From Chloroflexota bacterium (lineage in GTDB: Bacteria > Chloroflexota > Limnocylindria > Limnocylindrales > CSP1-4), in contig JAJYDP010000349.1 of assembly GCA_021777365.1 (NCBI GenBank), positions 1 through 5,760 on the forward strand: a stretch of 5,760 nucleotides of DNA, read 5' to 3'. The position numbers and the translations under genes are program-made. Positions 5,530 to 5,760 of the stretch are shown one piece after another. Position 1 is the stretch's first letter, and each line of letters opens with the position of its first letter. The notes below the pieces were generated by a model. The model did not search any database and had not been told where the DNA came from. It was given only the letters and a program-made list of their open reading frames with translations.

Positions 5530-5760
5530 TCACCCCCGTCCCGCGTCCCTTCCCACCAGCGCGCTCATCAGCTCGGTCGACAGCTCGACCGCGACCCGGT
5601 CACCGCCTCGCCGGAAGCTCAGCGCGCGGAACCCCGCCCGCCCGATCGACCGGTAGACGTCGGCCAGGCCGAACGCGAACTGCTCGACCCGGTGCGCGTC
5701 GCTGCCGGCGACCACCCGCTCGCCCCCCAGCTCGCGGAAGCGCGCCACGACCACCGGTGG
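5530..5760 (-). CDS. PHP-domain phosphoesterase, C-terminal part (histidinol-phosphatase-like)
   Basis: Only the last 76 codons are visible; the gene continues beyond the right edge and its start is not in the window. The segment GGERVVAGSDAHRVEQFAFGL carries GSDAH, the C-terminal metal-binding motif of PHP (polymerase and histidinol phosphatase) domains, with the Asp and His as ligands. AGFRALSFRR then gives the terminal strand and helix seen in histidinol-phosphatase-like members. The stop codon at 5530-5532 lies 22 nt before the metallo-hydrolase start, so the two are probably co-transcribed. Without the N-terminal HxH motif, the choice between a true histidinol phosphatase and another PHP phosphoesterase stays open. 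Confidence 0.75.
   Translation of the reverse strand, partial: PPVVVARFRELGGERVVAGSDAHRVEQFAFGLADVYRSIGRAGFRALSFRRGGDRVAVELSTELMSALVGRDAGRG

Overview
The window is high-GC, bacterial, and densely coded on both strands. The gene families are compatible with Chloroflexota or Actinomycetota: a secreted protein with Cna-B/SpaA-like and DUF5979-like domains, a DUF4143-type ATPase remnant, and a C-terminal PHP phosphoesterase segment. The sequence alone does not settle the phylum. I found no rRNA, tRNA, CRISPR array, transposase or phage gene.

Layout, left to right. Positions 1-183 hold no convincing gene, only an inverted repeat and a 22-bp tandem duplication just past the end of the first gene. 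Positions 184-1650 (minus) encode a 12-helix major facilitator transporter whose central loop carries twelve perfect copies of a 9-bp repeat. Positions 1745-2152 (plus) are the C-terminal end of a DUF4143-type ATP-binding protein without its ATPase domain, most likely a pseudogene. Positions 2153-2471 are non-coding and contain a series of hairpins, the last overlapping a strong ribosome binding site. That site serves the largest gene, 2472-4346 (plus), a 624-residue secreted, C-terminally anchored surface protein. It has an N-terminal domain, four Cna-B-like beta domains, a Thr-Pro stalk and a membrane anchor. Positions 4347-4568 hold hairpins that probably terminate transcription from both converging sides. 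Positions 4569-5507 (minus) encode a metallo-beta-lactamase-fold hydrolase of RNase Z/ElaC-like type with a repetitive insertion. Positions 5530-5760 (minus) are the C-terminal end of a PHP-family phosphoesterase cut by the window edge, likely co-transcribed with the hydrolase downstream of it.

The genes do not form one obvious pathway. The best candidate for something of interest is the surface protein. Each of its four Cna-B-like domains keeps a Lys/Glu/Asn(Asp) set placed as in self-crosslinking isopeptide domains, and all five ectodomain modules have exactly two cysteines. A second theme is perfect or near-perfect in-frame tandem repeats inserted into two otherwise ordinary proteins, the transporter and the hydrolase.
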